50,238 bases of DNA from NCBI GenBank assembly GCA_016186205.1, contig JACPMA010000013.1:1-50238 (forward strand), read 5' to 3'. The position numbers were made by a program, and so were the translations under genes. Origin of the DNA: Candidatus Peregrinibacteria bacterium. Its GTDB lineage: Bacteria; Patescibacteriota; Gracilibacteria; UBA1369; UM-FILTER-53-11. Of this stretch, positions 41,784 through 49,218 are shown one piece after another. Numbering within the stretch: the first letter of the stretch is position 1; every line of letters starts with the position of its first letter. The notes below the pieces were generated by a model that was given only the letters and a program-made list of their open reading frames with translations, was not told where the DNA came from and did no database searches.

Positions 41784-42651
41784 CAAACTTGAAAGTCCAC
41801 CGATTTCTCCTCGTTTACGATGGCTGGAAACTCTAGGCTCCGGCGTGATTGAACTTCAAAGACTTACAACTCAAGCCAGAATATTAGAGGCAGCAAATCC
41901 GGGCAAGCCGGAAGTATTTCATGGTTTTGAGTATGATTTTTTTGAAAGAATGAATGATCTGATATGCGGAAATCTTGGCTGGGAAACAACCCATAATGCT
42001 GATTTGCCTTTAAGGCGCGATGGCGATCGTTTTGTTTACATCGGTAATCACCCGACACTAACTGTAGCATGGCCATGGGGTTATTTCATGAGTCGGCATT
42101 TTGCATCAAACACCGTGGCTGTTGCTAAACATTCAATTATTAAAAATCCACTTTCGAGATGGGCAATGGGAGATCTGATGTTGAGGGCGCACAAAGGCAT
42201 CTTCATCAATCGTGATGACCGAGATCAAGCAATGAATACCATCGAAGCCGAGACGCAAGCAGTTTTAACGCCGGATACCGGGGCGGTCTTTTTCCCAGAT
42301 GCTCATAGGCCCTATAAGCGACGTATTGCTAAACAGGTTAAAGATTTAGGCAAAGCACACCCGGAGCTGCAAATCGGTTCTTGGATGACAGAAACTTGTT
42401 TTCCTAAAAGCGGCGGCCTGTGGGCGTTAATGCAATCAATCCGCGATCTTATAGATGTTCGGTTTTTGGATTGTACTATCGTAGAACCCGTTCCAACTCA
42501 CACTTATGGCGCAAGGCTTCATTTTGATGTGCAAGAAGTGAGCAGAGAAGAACTTCTTGGAACGCCGGAAAGCATCGAACACCTCAATGGCGCGCTTGTG
42601 AACCTCTGGAAGCGAAAAAACAGAATGATTAAGGATATGCGGAGGCTTTGA
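41776..42651 (+). CDS. PlsC-like acyltransferase (probable)
   Basis: A 291-residue protein resembling glycerophosphate acyltransferases: motif I YIGNHPTLT (NHxxxxD motif without the Asp), motif II GIFINRD, and a motif III-like FFPDAHRPY in place of FPEGTRS. The rest is poorly conserved. If it is active it acylates a lipid or glycan; the altered motif I makes activity uncertain. It overlaps the end of rsmE by 8 nt and is followed by the tRNA-Gln repeat region. Confidence 0.55.
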   Translation: MRDKLESPPISPRLRWLETLGSGVIELQRLTTQARILEAANPGKPEVFHGFEYDFFERMNDLICGNLGWETTHNADLPLRRDGDRFVYIGNHPTLTVAWPWGYFMSRHFASNTVAVAKHSIIKNPLSRWAMGDLMLRAHKGIFINRDDRDQAMNTIEAETQAVLTPDTGAVFFPDAHRPYKRRIAKQVKDLGKAHPELQIGSWMTETCFPKSGGLWALMQSIRDLIDVRFLDCTIVEPVPTHTYGARLHFDVQEVSREELLGTPESIEHLNGALVNLWKRKNRMIKDMRRL

Positions 42652-42764
42652 TGGTTGGGGAGGAAGGACTCGCCTACGCGTCCTCGGCCCTTGGGCCTCG
42701 GCGCGCAGGCCCCGCTCGCCTTCGCCGCCGCTTGCGGCTCGGCTGTGCGTTCGAATCCTTCCTC
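42652..42764. repeat. Partial duplicate and inverted copy of the tRNA-Gln 3' end
   Basis: Positions 42652-42672 repeat, without mismatch, the 21 bp at 42810-42830 that hold the CCA and 3' half of the acceptor/T arm of tRNA-Gln. At 42749-42764 a 16-nt inverted copy of the T arm (15/16 identical) is present. The ~75 nt between are GC-rich and self-complementary in places (CGGCCCTTGGGCC). It may be an att-like scar of integration at the tRNA or a tRNA-derived repeat. Confidence 0.7.
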
Positions 42765-42809
42765 AAATTCTCGATTCTCTAAAGTCGCATAGTTTTCACA
42801 AAAGTTTTC

Positions 42810-42884
42810 TGGTTGGGGAGGAAGGACTCGAACCTTCGGTGGGGGCTTCAAAGGCCCCTGCCTTACCAGCTTGGCTACTCCCCA
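42810..42884 (-). tRNA. tRNA-Gln (TTG)
   Basis: Minus-strand cloverleaf: acceptor TGGGGAG/CTCCCCA, an encoded CCA end, anticodon stem GGGGC/GCCCC with loop CTTTGAA giving anticodon TTG, and T arm GAAGG-TTCGAGT-CCTTC. U1-A72 is the usual tRNA-Gln identity pair. A TATAAT -10 (42916-42911) sits upstream. The 3' end is duplicated at 42652. Confidence 0.95.
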
Positions 42885-42910
42885 ATAATTTTAAAGCTCA
42901 GCTCAAAATT

Positions 42911-42916
42911 ATTATA
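42911..42916 (-). promoter_or_regulatory. -10 of tRNA-Gln promoter
   Basis: TATAAT on the minus strand within CAGGTATAAT, identical to the tRNA-His context. The -35 is weak. It overlaps, back-to-back, the ferredoxin promoter. Confidence 0.5.
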
Positions 42917-42925
42917 CCTGGCATT

Positions 42926-42954
42926 TTGACATTTTCCATTACATTCCATAATCT
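42926..42954 (+). promoter_or_regulatory. Ferredoxin promoter (leaderless type)
   Basis: TTGACA (42926-42931), a 17-nt spacer, and TAATCT (42949-42954); ATG 42963 is 8 nt further, so the transcript should be leaderless. Confidence 0.5.
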
Positions 42955-42962
42955 AATTTTAC

Positions 42963-43241
42963 ATGCCAGACAGCGGACCGATAAAAAACGATAAAGGTTA
43001 TCAAATCCAAGTTGATCGCGATTTATGCGTGACGCTTGCAGTATGCCTTGGGCTTGCGCCAAATACTTTCGAGCTTGATGCTGAAGGCAAGGCGGTGATT
43101 AAAAATCCTAATGGCGAAGATGCTCAAATACTTCTTGAAGCCTGCAAAGGATGTCCTGTAAATGCGATTATTTTCCATCATCCAAACGGAAAACGCATTT
43201 GGCCGGATCCTGAAGTTGATCTCGACGGCAATCCTATTTAA
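42963..43241 (+). CDS. Single-cluster ferredoxin, probably [3Fe-4S]
   Basis: A 92-residue small electron carrier. The cluster motif is Cys-x5-Cys (CVTLAVC) where the usual second Cys is Leu, followed by a Cys-Pro (CKGCPVNAI) near the C-terminus. Proteins with this pattern carry a [3Fe-4S] cluster, as in P450-linked ferredoxins; the extra Cys in ACKGC could change that. No reductase or partner enzyme is nearby. It converges on polX, overlapping its 3' end by 8 bp. Confidence 0.8.
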   Translation: MPDSGPIKNDKGYQIQVDRDLCVTLAVCLGLAPNTFELDAEGKAVIKNPNGEDAQILLEACKGCPVNAIIFHHPNGKRIWPDPEVDLDGNPI

Positions 43242-44934
43242 GAATTTTTTTCAGATTTCCGAGTGGCAGCGTATTCACCACCTCTTTTGCCTCAACCCAC
43301 CCTCTTTTTGCCCAATGAACGCCGAGTTCCATAACCCAAAGCCCCTGGGTTGAGTGCGCATCGGAATTGATAGAAAATTTACACTTCCACCGTTTTGCCT
43401 CGCGGATGTATTGATCCTGAAGATCAAACCGCAGCGGCTGTGAATTAATTTCAAAAATCGTTCCGGTTTCCGAAGCTTTTTTAAACAATTTATCGTAATC
43501 GAGCGCATATGGATTGCGCTGTCCGATGAGCCGACCGCTCGCATGTCCGATAATATGAACATGCGGATTTTCCATTGCTTTAAGCAAACGCGCCGTATTG
43601 TCCTGGCCAAAACGGCTGTGGATAGAGGCCACTACAATATCAAACTGCTTCAAAATTTCATCCGGATAATCTATGTCTCCATCCTTTAAAATATCAACTT
43701 CGGTTCCGAAAAGAATTTTGATGGGAAGTTTTTCATTAAGCTCGTCGATCTCGCGTTTTTTCTTTTTAAGACGATCCGGCTTGAGGCCGTTTGCGACAAT
43801 TAAACTCGGGCTATGATCCGTTAGCGCAATATATTCATATCCGCGCCTATGCCCTTCCAAAGCCATTTCTTTAATTGAATTCCTTCCGTCTGACCAAACT
43901 GAATGAGAATGTAAATCCCCACGGATATTTTTGAGTTCAATCAACGTTGGTAATTCATGTCGATAAGCCGCCTCAATTTCGCCTGTATCATTTCGCATTT
44001 CCGGAGGAATAAATTGCATGCCGAGGGATTTATAGCACTCTTCTTCAGTTTTACTTGCCACGAGTTTTTTTCCTTTAAAAAAACCGTATTCGGATAATTT
44101 AAAACCGCGGTTTTTTGCGAAAGTCCGCAAATGAACATTGTGCAGTTTTGAACCCGTGAAGTATTGAAGCGCGCTGCCGAATTGCTTCGGTTCCACCACC
44201 CGCAAATCCACTTGCAAACCGTCTTTCGTAAGGATGGAAATTTTTGTATCGCCCTGCGCAAGAACTTTTGAAACAAATTGCTGGCGCGCAAAATAATCGG
44301 TAATTTTTTCGGGATGCTTTCCTGTAGCCAAAATATCGATATCTCCAACGGTTTCTTCGTTGCGGCGGAATGAACCGGCAGGCACCACTTCATCAACCTC
44401 TTTACATTTTTTCATGGCTTCCACGATGCTGGAAACAATAAGATAGACCGCGCCGAGAATACGACGGCCTTTGCTTTTCGACTTCATTTCAATTCCTTCA
44501 AGAATTTTCTGCGCGCTTTTCTCTCCAAAACCCTCAAGGGCTTGCACGCGACCGGCTTTAACAGCCTTCTTCAAATCTCCAATGCTTTTTATATGAAGCT
44601 CATGATATAGCATTTTTACTTTTTTTGGTCCGAGTGAAGGAATGGCAAGCATTTCAAAAAAACCTTTTGGCGCAGCCTTTTTCAGAAGTTCAAATTCGCG
44701 AATGCGGCCAAAGGCTATATATTCTTCTATTTTTTTTGCAATCCCCTCGCCTATGCCTGGAATTGCTTTAAGTTTTTTTTCGCGGGCCATCTTTTCAAGG
44801 CTTTCCGGCGCATCCTGAATTGCCAAACTGGCATTTTGATAAGCCCGAATACGAAATTTATCGCTCGGATTATCGAGAAATTCAAGAATTTCAGCCATTT
44901 GCTGAAAAATTTCCGAAAGTTCTTGATTTACCAT
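43234..44934 (-). CDS. polX: Family X DNA polymerase / PHP exonuclease (PolX)
   Basis: PolX fills gaps in base-excision repair and has a 3'-5' exonuclease. Residues (from ATG 44934): N-terminal HhH and 8-kDa domain (AIPGIGEGIAKKIEE, GLGPKKVKMLY-like), polymerase core with GSFRRNEETVGDIDILA and QVDLRVV, and a C-terminal PHP domain (RGDLHSHSVWSDG, YIALTDHSPS, FGTEVDILKDG, HASGRLIGQRNPY, INSDAH) that supplies the manganese ligands. About 566 residues, normal. I take ATG 44934 (MVNQEL) rather than the frame from 44970, because a -10 box ends 8 nt upstream. It is divergent from rluB by 16 nt. Confidence 0.92.
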   Translation of the reverse strand: MVNQELSEIFQQMAEILEFLDNPSDKFRIRAYQNASLAIQDAPESLEKMAREKKLKAIPGIGEGIAKKIEEYIAFGRIREFELLKKAAPKGFFEMLAIPSLGPKKVKMLYHELHIKSIGDLKKAVKAGRVQALEGFGEKSAQKILEGIEMKSKSKGRRILGAVYLIVSSIVEAMKKCKEVDEVVPAGSFRRNEETVGDIDILATGKHPEKITDYFARQQFVSKVLAQGDTKISILTKDGLQVDLRVVEPKQFGSALQYFTGSKLHNVHLRTFAKNRGFKLSEYGFFKGKKLVASKTEEECYKSLGMQFIPPEMRNDTGEIEAAYRHELPTLIELKNIRGDLHSHSVWSDGRNSIKEMALEGHRRGYEYIALTDHSPSLIVANGLKPDRLKKKKREIDELNEKLPIKILFGTEVDILKDGDIDYPDEILKQFDIVVASIHSRFGQDNTARLLKAMENPHVHIIGHASGRLIGQRNPYALDYDKLFKKASETGTIFEINSQPLRFDLQDQYIREAKRWKCKFSINSDAHSTQGLWVMELGVHWAKRGWVEAKEVVNTLPLGNLKKILK

Positions 44935-44942
44935 ACAATGGT

Positions 44943-44970
44943 ATTCTACTATGCTTATTCGCCTGCACAA
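44943..44970 (-). promoter_or_regulatory. polX promoter (leaderless type)
   Basis: On the minus strand TTGTGC (44970-44965), a 16-nt spacer, TAGAAT (44948-44943), 8 nt, then ATG 44934. It overlaps the first codons of rluB on the other strand. A TGGTATTCT on the plus strand (44939-44947) may serve rluB. Confidence 0.5.
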
Positions 44971-45646
44971 ATACCTTGCTGATCACGGCGTTGCTTCCCG
45001 CCGCAAATGCGAAGAGTACATCCGGCAAGGACTCGTGAAAGTAAACGGAAAAACAGTTACGGAAATGGGTTTCAAAATTGATCCGCAAAAAGATCACATT
45101 GAAACTGACAAAAAACTACAACTTAAAAAACAACAGTCAGTGTATTATATTTTTCACAAACCAGTCGGTTATGTATGCACCGTAACCGGCAAAGAAGAAC
45201 CGAAAATCACCGAGCTCTTGAAAAATATTCCGGAGCGCATTTTTCCTGTGGGGCGGCTCGATAAACTGACGTCCGGGTTGCTCCTTCTTACTAATGACGG
45301 CCGTTTTGCGTATGAAATGACGCATCCGAAATTTAAACAAGAAAAAGAATATGTGGTAAAAATTCGCGAAACTGTCACCTATTCAATGCTTCAGGAACTC
45401 AAAAAAAGCATATCGATTCATGGCAGAAAAACGCAACCTGCAACCGTTACTCTTCAGGCCCCGCATGTCGTTCGAATGATCCTCTACGAAGGACGCAATC
45501 GCCAAATCCGTCGCTTATGCCAACGCGCAGGAATACATATTGAAAAATTAAAACGCATCCGAATCGGTCCTCTTGAACTTGGGAATCTTCAGGCGCGGGA
45601 ATATCGAAAACTTACATTTCGCGAAATCGCACTTTTGCGAAAATGA
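44951..45646 (+). CDS. rluB: RsuA/RluB-type pseudouridine synthase
   Basis: A 231-residue rRNA pseudouridine synthase: an N-terminal S4 domain (RLHKYLADHGVASRRKCEEYIRQ), HKPVGYVCT, the catalytic Asp in GRLDKLTSGLLLLTND, and the C-terminal ILYEGRNRQIRRLC. Member of the RsuA/RluB/E/F group; RluB (23S U2605) is the most likely assignment but RsuA or RluE cannot be excluded. It diverges from polX and converges on the 153-residue membrane gene with a 1-nt gap. Confidence 0.85.
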   Translation: MLIRLHKYLADHGVASRRKCEEYIRQGLVKVNGKTVTEMGFKIDPQKDHIETDKKLQLKKQQSVYYIFHKPVGYVCTVTGKEEPKITELLKNIPERIFPVGRLDKLTSGLLLLTNDGRFAYEMTHPKFKQEKEYVVKIRETVTYSMLQELKKSISIHGRKTQPATVTLQAPHVVRMILYEGRNRQIRRLCQRAGIHIEKLKRIRIGPLELGNLQAREYRKLTFREIALLRK

Positions 45647-45647
45647 A

Positions 45648-46109
45648 CTATTTCGCAGGAGCCGGAGCTGCCGGCGCAGGCGGTGGCGTTGGATTGGCGC
45701 GCTGCGCCTTTTCTTTATAAATACCCTTCACGACTTCCGAATCTGGCCGCAGATTTTCCCAATATAATACACGGTCCCAATTGAAATACATCATATCTTG
45801 CGGGCCATGAATTTCATTTCCGAGTTTAATTAGGGTGAATTGCTGTTGCGCAGGATTCTCTGCCATCGGCCCTTGCGTACGAACATAATATATATCCGTA
45901 AGGTACGGCATTTTGGATCTTAAATTATTAAGGTGGCCGAAATATTGCAAATTATTATCAAAAAAAACGGCTTGATAAACATTCGGATCGATTGCCGGAA
46001 TACCTCTACTCTTATATTTTGATACCCCTATGCCGATCAAAAGCAGAACTAGAACAACGACAATAACCGTAGTGACAAACTTTTCGGAAATTTTTGGAGC
46101 TCCTTCCAT
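45648..46109 (-). CDS. Hypothetical single-pass membrane protein
   Basis: A 153-residue protein with one N-terminal transmembrane helix at about 11-30 (FVTTVIVVVLVLLLIGIGV), a soluble domain (FDNNLQYFGHLNN, TLIKLGNEIHGPQDMMYF), and a Pro/Ala-rich tail. The anchor is likely uncleaved, with the domain outside. I recall similar proteins with a PNVYQAVFF segment in CPR genomes, but no function is known. It follows lepA after about 52 nt on the same strand and may be co-transcribed. Confidence 0.65.
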   Translation of the reverse strand: MEGAPKISEKFVTTVIVVVLVLLLIGIGVSKYKSRGIPAIDPNVYQAVFFDNNLQYFGHLNNLRSKMPYLTDIYYVRTQGPMAENPAQQQFTLIKLGNEIHGPQDMMYFNWDRVLYWENLRPDSEVVKGIYKEKAQRANPTPPPAPAAPAPAK

Positions 46110-46161
46110 AGAAATAAATATTTAAGAAATAAAATTAAAAATCTCTATAAATAAAATATAC

Positions 46162-47949
46162 TTATCGTTTCAGCAATGCAAGAAAAGCATCCTGCGGAAT
46201 TTCCACCTGCCCCATTTTTTTCATGCGCTTTTTTCCTTCTTTCTGTTTTTTAAGCAGCTTATCTTTGCGCGTACGATCGCCTCCGTATAGTTTTGCCGTA
46301 ACGTTTTTCCGGAGAGCTGGAATTGTTTCCCGCGCAATGATTTTTGCGCCGATGGCAGCCTGGAGCGTAATTTCAAAATTGGCTTTTGGAATAATTTCCT
46401 TAAGGCGCTTTGTCAATTTTGAACCCGTATAATAAGCCTCCTTGCGATGGACGATATTTGAAAGCGCATCAACTCTTTCTCCGGCCACAAGAATATCGAG
46501 TTTCACGAGGTCCTCGGCGCGATACCCAAAAAATTCATAATTCATAGAAGCATAACCGCTCGTAACGCTCTTCAATTGATCGTAAAAATCCATGATGATT
46601 TGGGAAAGCGGAAGCTCAAAACTCAATATGGCGCGGATGGCTTCAAGATACTGAATATTCGTTTGGATGCCGCGACGTTCTTCGCAAAGTTTCATAATAG
46701 CTCCGATATATTCACGGGGTGCAATGATATCCACTTTCATCCACGGTTCTTGAATTTCATTATAAAAACTTTGATCCGGAAGTTCGGTCGGATTCGATAT
46801 TTTAAAAACCTCGTTGTTGGTTTTTACAACTTCATACGACACGCTCGGAGCCGTCGCAATAAGAGAAAGCCCGTATTCGCGCTCAAGCCGCTCCTGGACA
46901 ATTTCCATATGAAGAAGCCCTAAAAATCCACAACGAAATCCATGGCCGAGCGCAGCGGAACTTTCGGGCTCAAATTGAAGCGAAGCATCATTCATGGAAA
47001 GTTTTTGAAGAGCATCTCGCAAGAGCGGAAAATCATCGCCTTCGGTCGGAAAAATTCCTGCATAAACGTAGGGGGTTACTTTTCGGTAGCCCGGAAGCGG
47101 CGTTGGATTTAAAGAATTTCCTTGCCAAATCGTGTCGCCTACGCGCGCCTCGGAAACGCCTTTTACGCCGGTCACGACATACCCGATCTCACCGCAATGA
47201 AGGACCTCGGCAGTCTTGTATTTTGGCTTAAAATAGCCGACTTCAAGCACATCAATTTCCTGGCCGGTATGCAAAAGTTTCATGCGGTCGCCTCGCTTTA
47301 CAGAGCCCTGAAAAACTCGGACATACGCGACCACGCCTTTATAAGAATCGTAAACCGAATCAAAAATGAGCGCCTTTGTTTCCGGATTTTGACTTAATGA
47401 TTTCGGCGGAGAAATTCTTTCTATAATAGCCTCGAGAACTTTTTCAACATTTTCTCCGGACTTTGCAGACACGGAAATAATTTCTGCCGGATCAATACCG
47501 AGCGTATTTTTCAATTCGTCCGTCACGCGCGCTATATCCGCAGCAGCAAGATCAATTTTATTAATGACGGGAATAATTTTAAGGTTATGTTCTAGAGCTA
47601 AAAACGTATTAGCAAGAGTTTGTGCTTGAATACCTTGCGTAGCATCTACAACAAGAATCGCTCCCTCGACAGCAGCCAAACTGCGTGAAACTTCATAACT
47701 AAAATCAACGTGCCCAGGCGTATCGATGAGATTGAGAATGGAACCCGACCATTCCATTCGCACCGGAGCGAGTTTGATGGTAATCCCCTTTTCCTGCTCC
47801 AATTCCATGGAATCAAGAATCTGCGCGTGTTTCATTTCGCGCGCCGAAACCGTGCCGGTAAGCTCAAGAAAACGATCCGCGAGGGTCGATTTCCCATGGT
47901 CAATATGGGCAATAATGCAGAAATTTCTTATAGCGCTCAAATTATTCAC
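46162..47949 (-). CDS. lepA: Elongation factor 4 (LepA)
   Basis: LepA/EF-4 is a translational GTPase that back-translocates or helps assemble ribosomes. Its 595 residues show G1 AHIDHGKST near 14-22, G3 DTPGHVDF, G4 NKID, then EF-G-like domains II, III and V and the LepA-specific C-terminal domain (ending LKKQKEGKKRMKKMG). The start is GTG 47949 (MNNLSAIRNFCI). It diverges from the PrgI-like gene by 48 nt. The C-terminal tail is normal. Confidence 0.96.
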   Translation of the reverse strand: MNNLSAIRNFCIIAHIDHGKSTLADRFLELTGTVSAREMKHAQILDSMELEQEKGITIKLAPVRMEWSGSILNLIDTPGHVDFSYEVSRSLAAVEGAILVVDATQGIQAQTLANTFLALEHNLKIIPVINKIDLAAADIARVTDELKNTLGIDPAEIISVSAKSGENVEKVLEAIIERISPPKSLSQNPETKALIFDSVYDSYKGVVAYVRVFQGSVKRGDRMKLLHTGQEIDVLEVGYFKPKYKTAEVLHCGEIGYVVTGVKGVSEARVGDTIWQGNSLNPTPLPGYRKVTPYVYAGIFPTEGDDFPLLRDALQKLSMNDASLQFEPESSAALGHGFRCGFLGLLHMEIVQERLEREYGLSLIATAPSVSYEVVKTNNEVFKISNPTELPDQSFYNEIQEPWMKVDIIAPREYIGAIMKLCEERRGIQTNIQYLEAIRAILSFELPLSQIIMDFYDQLKSVTSGYASMNYEFFGYRAEDLVKLDILVAGERVDALSNIVHRKEAYYTGSKLTKRLKEIIPKANFEITLQAAIGAKIIARETIPALRKNVTAKLYGGDRTRKDKLLKKQKEGKKRMKKMGQVEIPQDAFLALLKR

Positions 47950-47982
47950 AACAGGTTTATGCTAGCAAATATAAGGAGGAAA

Positions 47983-47991
47983 TGGTATAAT
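47983..47991 (+). promoter_or_regulatory. Leaderless promoter of the PrgI-like gene
   Basis: TGGTATAAT (47983-47991) is an extended -10; ATG 47998 starts 6 nt later, where transcription would begin. An AGGAGGA at 47974-47980 lies upstream of the -10 and so would not be in this transcript. Confidence 0.6.
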
Positions 47992-47997
47992 AATTTG

Positions 47998-48453
47998 ATG
48001 CAATTTAAGGTTCCACAAGACGTGCTTCGGCCCGATAAAATCGTCGGATTTCTCACTCTCCGGCAACTTGTTATCGTGGCTCTCGGCGGAGGAATTTCCT
48101 ACTCGCTCTATATCATTTTAAGCAAACAATATGTTCTGGAAATTTGGCTGCCGCCGGTGGTTTTTGTTTCTGTCATAACTTTAGCATTCGCTTTTGTGAA
48201 ATTTCATGACATCATTTTTGAAAAACTCATTCTTATTTTCATTGAATATAAATTCAGGCCGCGAGCGCGCACATGGCAGAAAATGCGCGGTGACGCCGTG
48301 CTTTCGGTGCTTCAAAATCCTATCGGTCAAACAAAAGAATCTGCGCCGAAAATCGAACCGTTAAATGCCCGTGATCGTCGAAAAAAGCTCGAAGAGATTA
48401 CGAAACTTGTTGATACACACGGCAAAGATATCCTCTCCAAACAAAAATCTTAA
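47998..48453 (+). CDS. PrgI-family protein
   Basis: A 151-residue membrane protein resembling PrgI, known from type IV secretion-like loci of Gram-positives. It starts with FKVPQDV and KIVGFLTLRQL, has two hydrophobic helices at about 24-42 and 48-68, and a charged C-terminus. In CPR genomes PrgI commonly precedes a TraC/VirB4-like gene, as here. It is thought to be part of an exporter or pilus-like machine (inference). The long upstream frame to 47710 is not used, since the -10 box places the transcript start at ATG 47998. Confidence 0.75.
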   Translation: MQFKVPQDVLRPDKIVGFLTLRQLVIVALGGGISYSLYIILSKQYVLEIWLPPVVFVSVITLAFAFVKFHDIIFEKLILIFIEYKFRPRARTWQKMRGDAVLSVLQNPIGQTKESAPKIEPLNARDRRKKLEEITKLVDTHGKDILSKQKS

Positions 48454-48486
48454 TTTATAAAAAGCGCTCGCTTGCGCTCGCGTATT

Positions 48487-49218
48487 ATGTGGAATCCCTT
48501 CGCTAAAAATTCGGAAAGCGTAAGAAAATCACAGCAAAATCCAAAGGCCGCCACGCAGCTCCATCTTCGAATCGCGGAAATTCGGGACAATGTCGTTGTG
48601 CTGAAAAACGGCGGGCTTCGAGGCGTAATTAAAGTTTCAAGCATGAATTTTAATTTGAAATCCGAGGCAGAACAAAATGCGATTATTTATTCTTATCAGT
48701 CATTTTTGAACACCCTCGAATTTCCGATTCAAATTGTGATTCGATCGCGCAAACTGGATCTTGATACCTATATTGATAAACTGAAAGGTATTGCGGAAAA
48801 GCAAACCAACACGCTTCTCCAGCGGCAAACGCACGAGTACATCGATTACATTCAGCGGCTTATTGAATACGCCGACATTATGGAAAAAGAATTTTATGTA
48901 GTTGTTCCGATGGATCCGCCGCGCAGTCAAGGACAAAACTTCGTCGAAAAATTTTGGAATCGGATGCATCCTACTGATTCCATTGCCGGCATCATCCGAC
49001 GCCACCAAGAATTCGACCAGCTCAAAAAAAACCTCAATCAACGCACGACCACGACTTCGTCCGGACTTGAAAATTGCGGACTTAAAGTGGAAACTCTTGC
49101 CACGGCCGATCTCATCGCGCTCTTCTATCAAATCTACAATCCGATTACGGCGCGCAACGAAAAGATCGAAGATATTTCAAAAACAAATATCCAAAGCGAG
49201 GCAGAACTCGGACATTAA
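48487..49218 (+). CDS. TraC/VirB4-like N-terminal domain protein (no ATPase)
   Basis: A 243-residue protein similar to the N-terminal part of VirB4/TraC-type ATPases (LHLRIAEIRDNVVVLKNGGLRGVIKV, FLNTLEFPIQIVIRSRKLDLD, YIQRLIEYADIMEKEFYVVVP). The Walker A/B half that should follow is missing: the gene ends in EAELGH and the next gene is on the opposite strand. I chose ATG 48487 (MWNPFAKN), not the codon at 48472. It could be a split version whose ATPase is elsewhere, or a truncated remnant. The TraD-like ATPase at 4157 is not that missing half. Confidence 0.7.
   Translation: MWNPFAKNSESVRKSQQNPKAATQLHLRIAEIRDNVVVLKNGGLRGVIKVSSMNFNLKSEAEQNAIIYSYQSFLNTLEFPIQIVIRSRKLDLDTYIDKLKGIAEKQTNTLLQRQTHEYIDYIQRLIEYADIMEKEFYVVVPMDPPRSQGQNFVEKFWNRMHPTDSIAGIIRRHQEFDQLKKNLNQRTTTTSSGLENCGLKVETLATADLIALFYQIYNPITARNEKIEDISKTNIQSEAELGH

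Noticed and set aside
42652-42672. A second tRNA gene.
   Set aside because: Only the 3' portion is present; there is no anticodon arm or acceptor partner, so it is a fragment.
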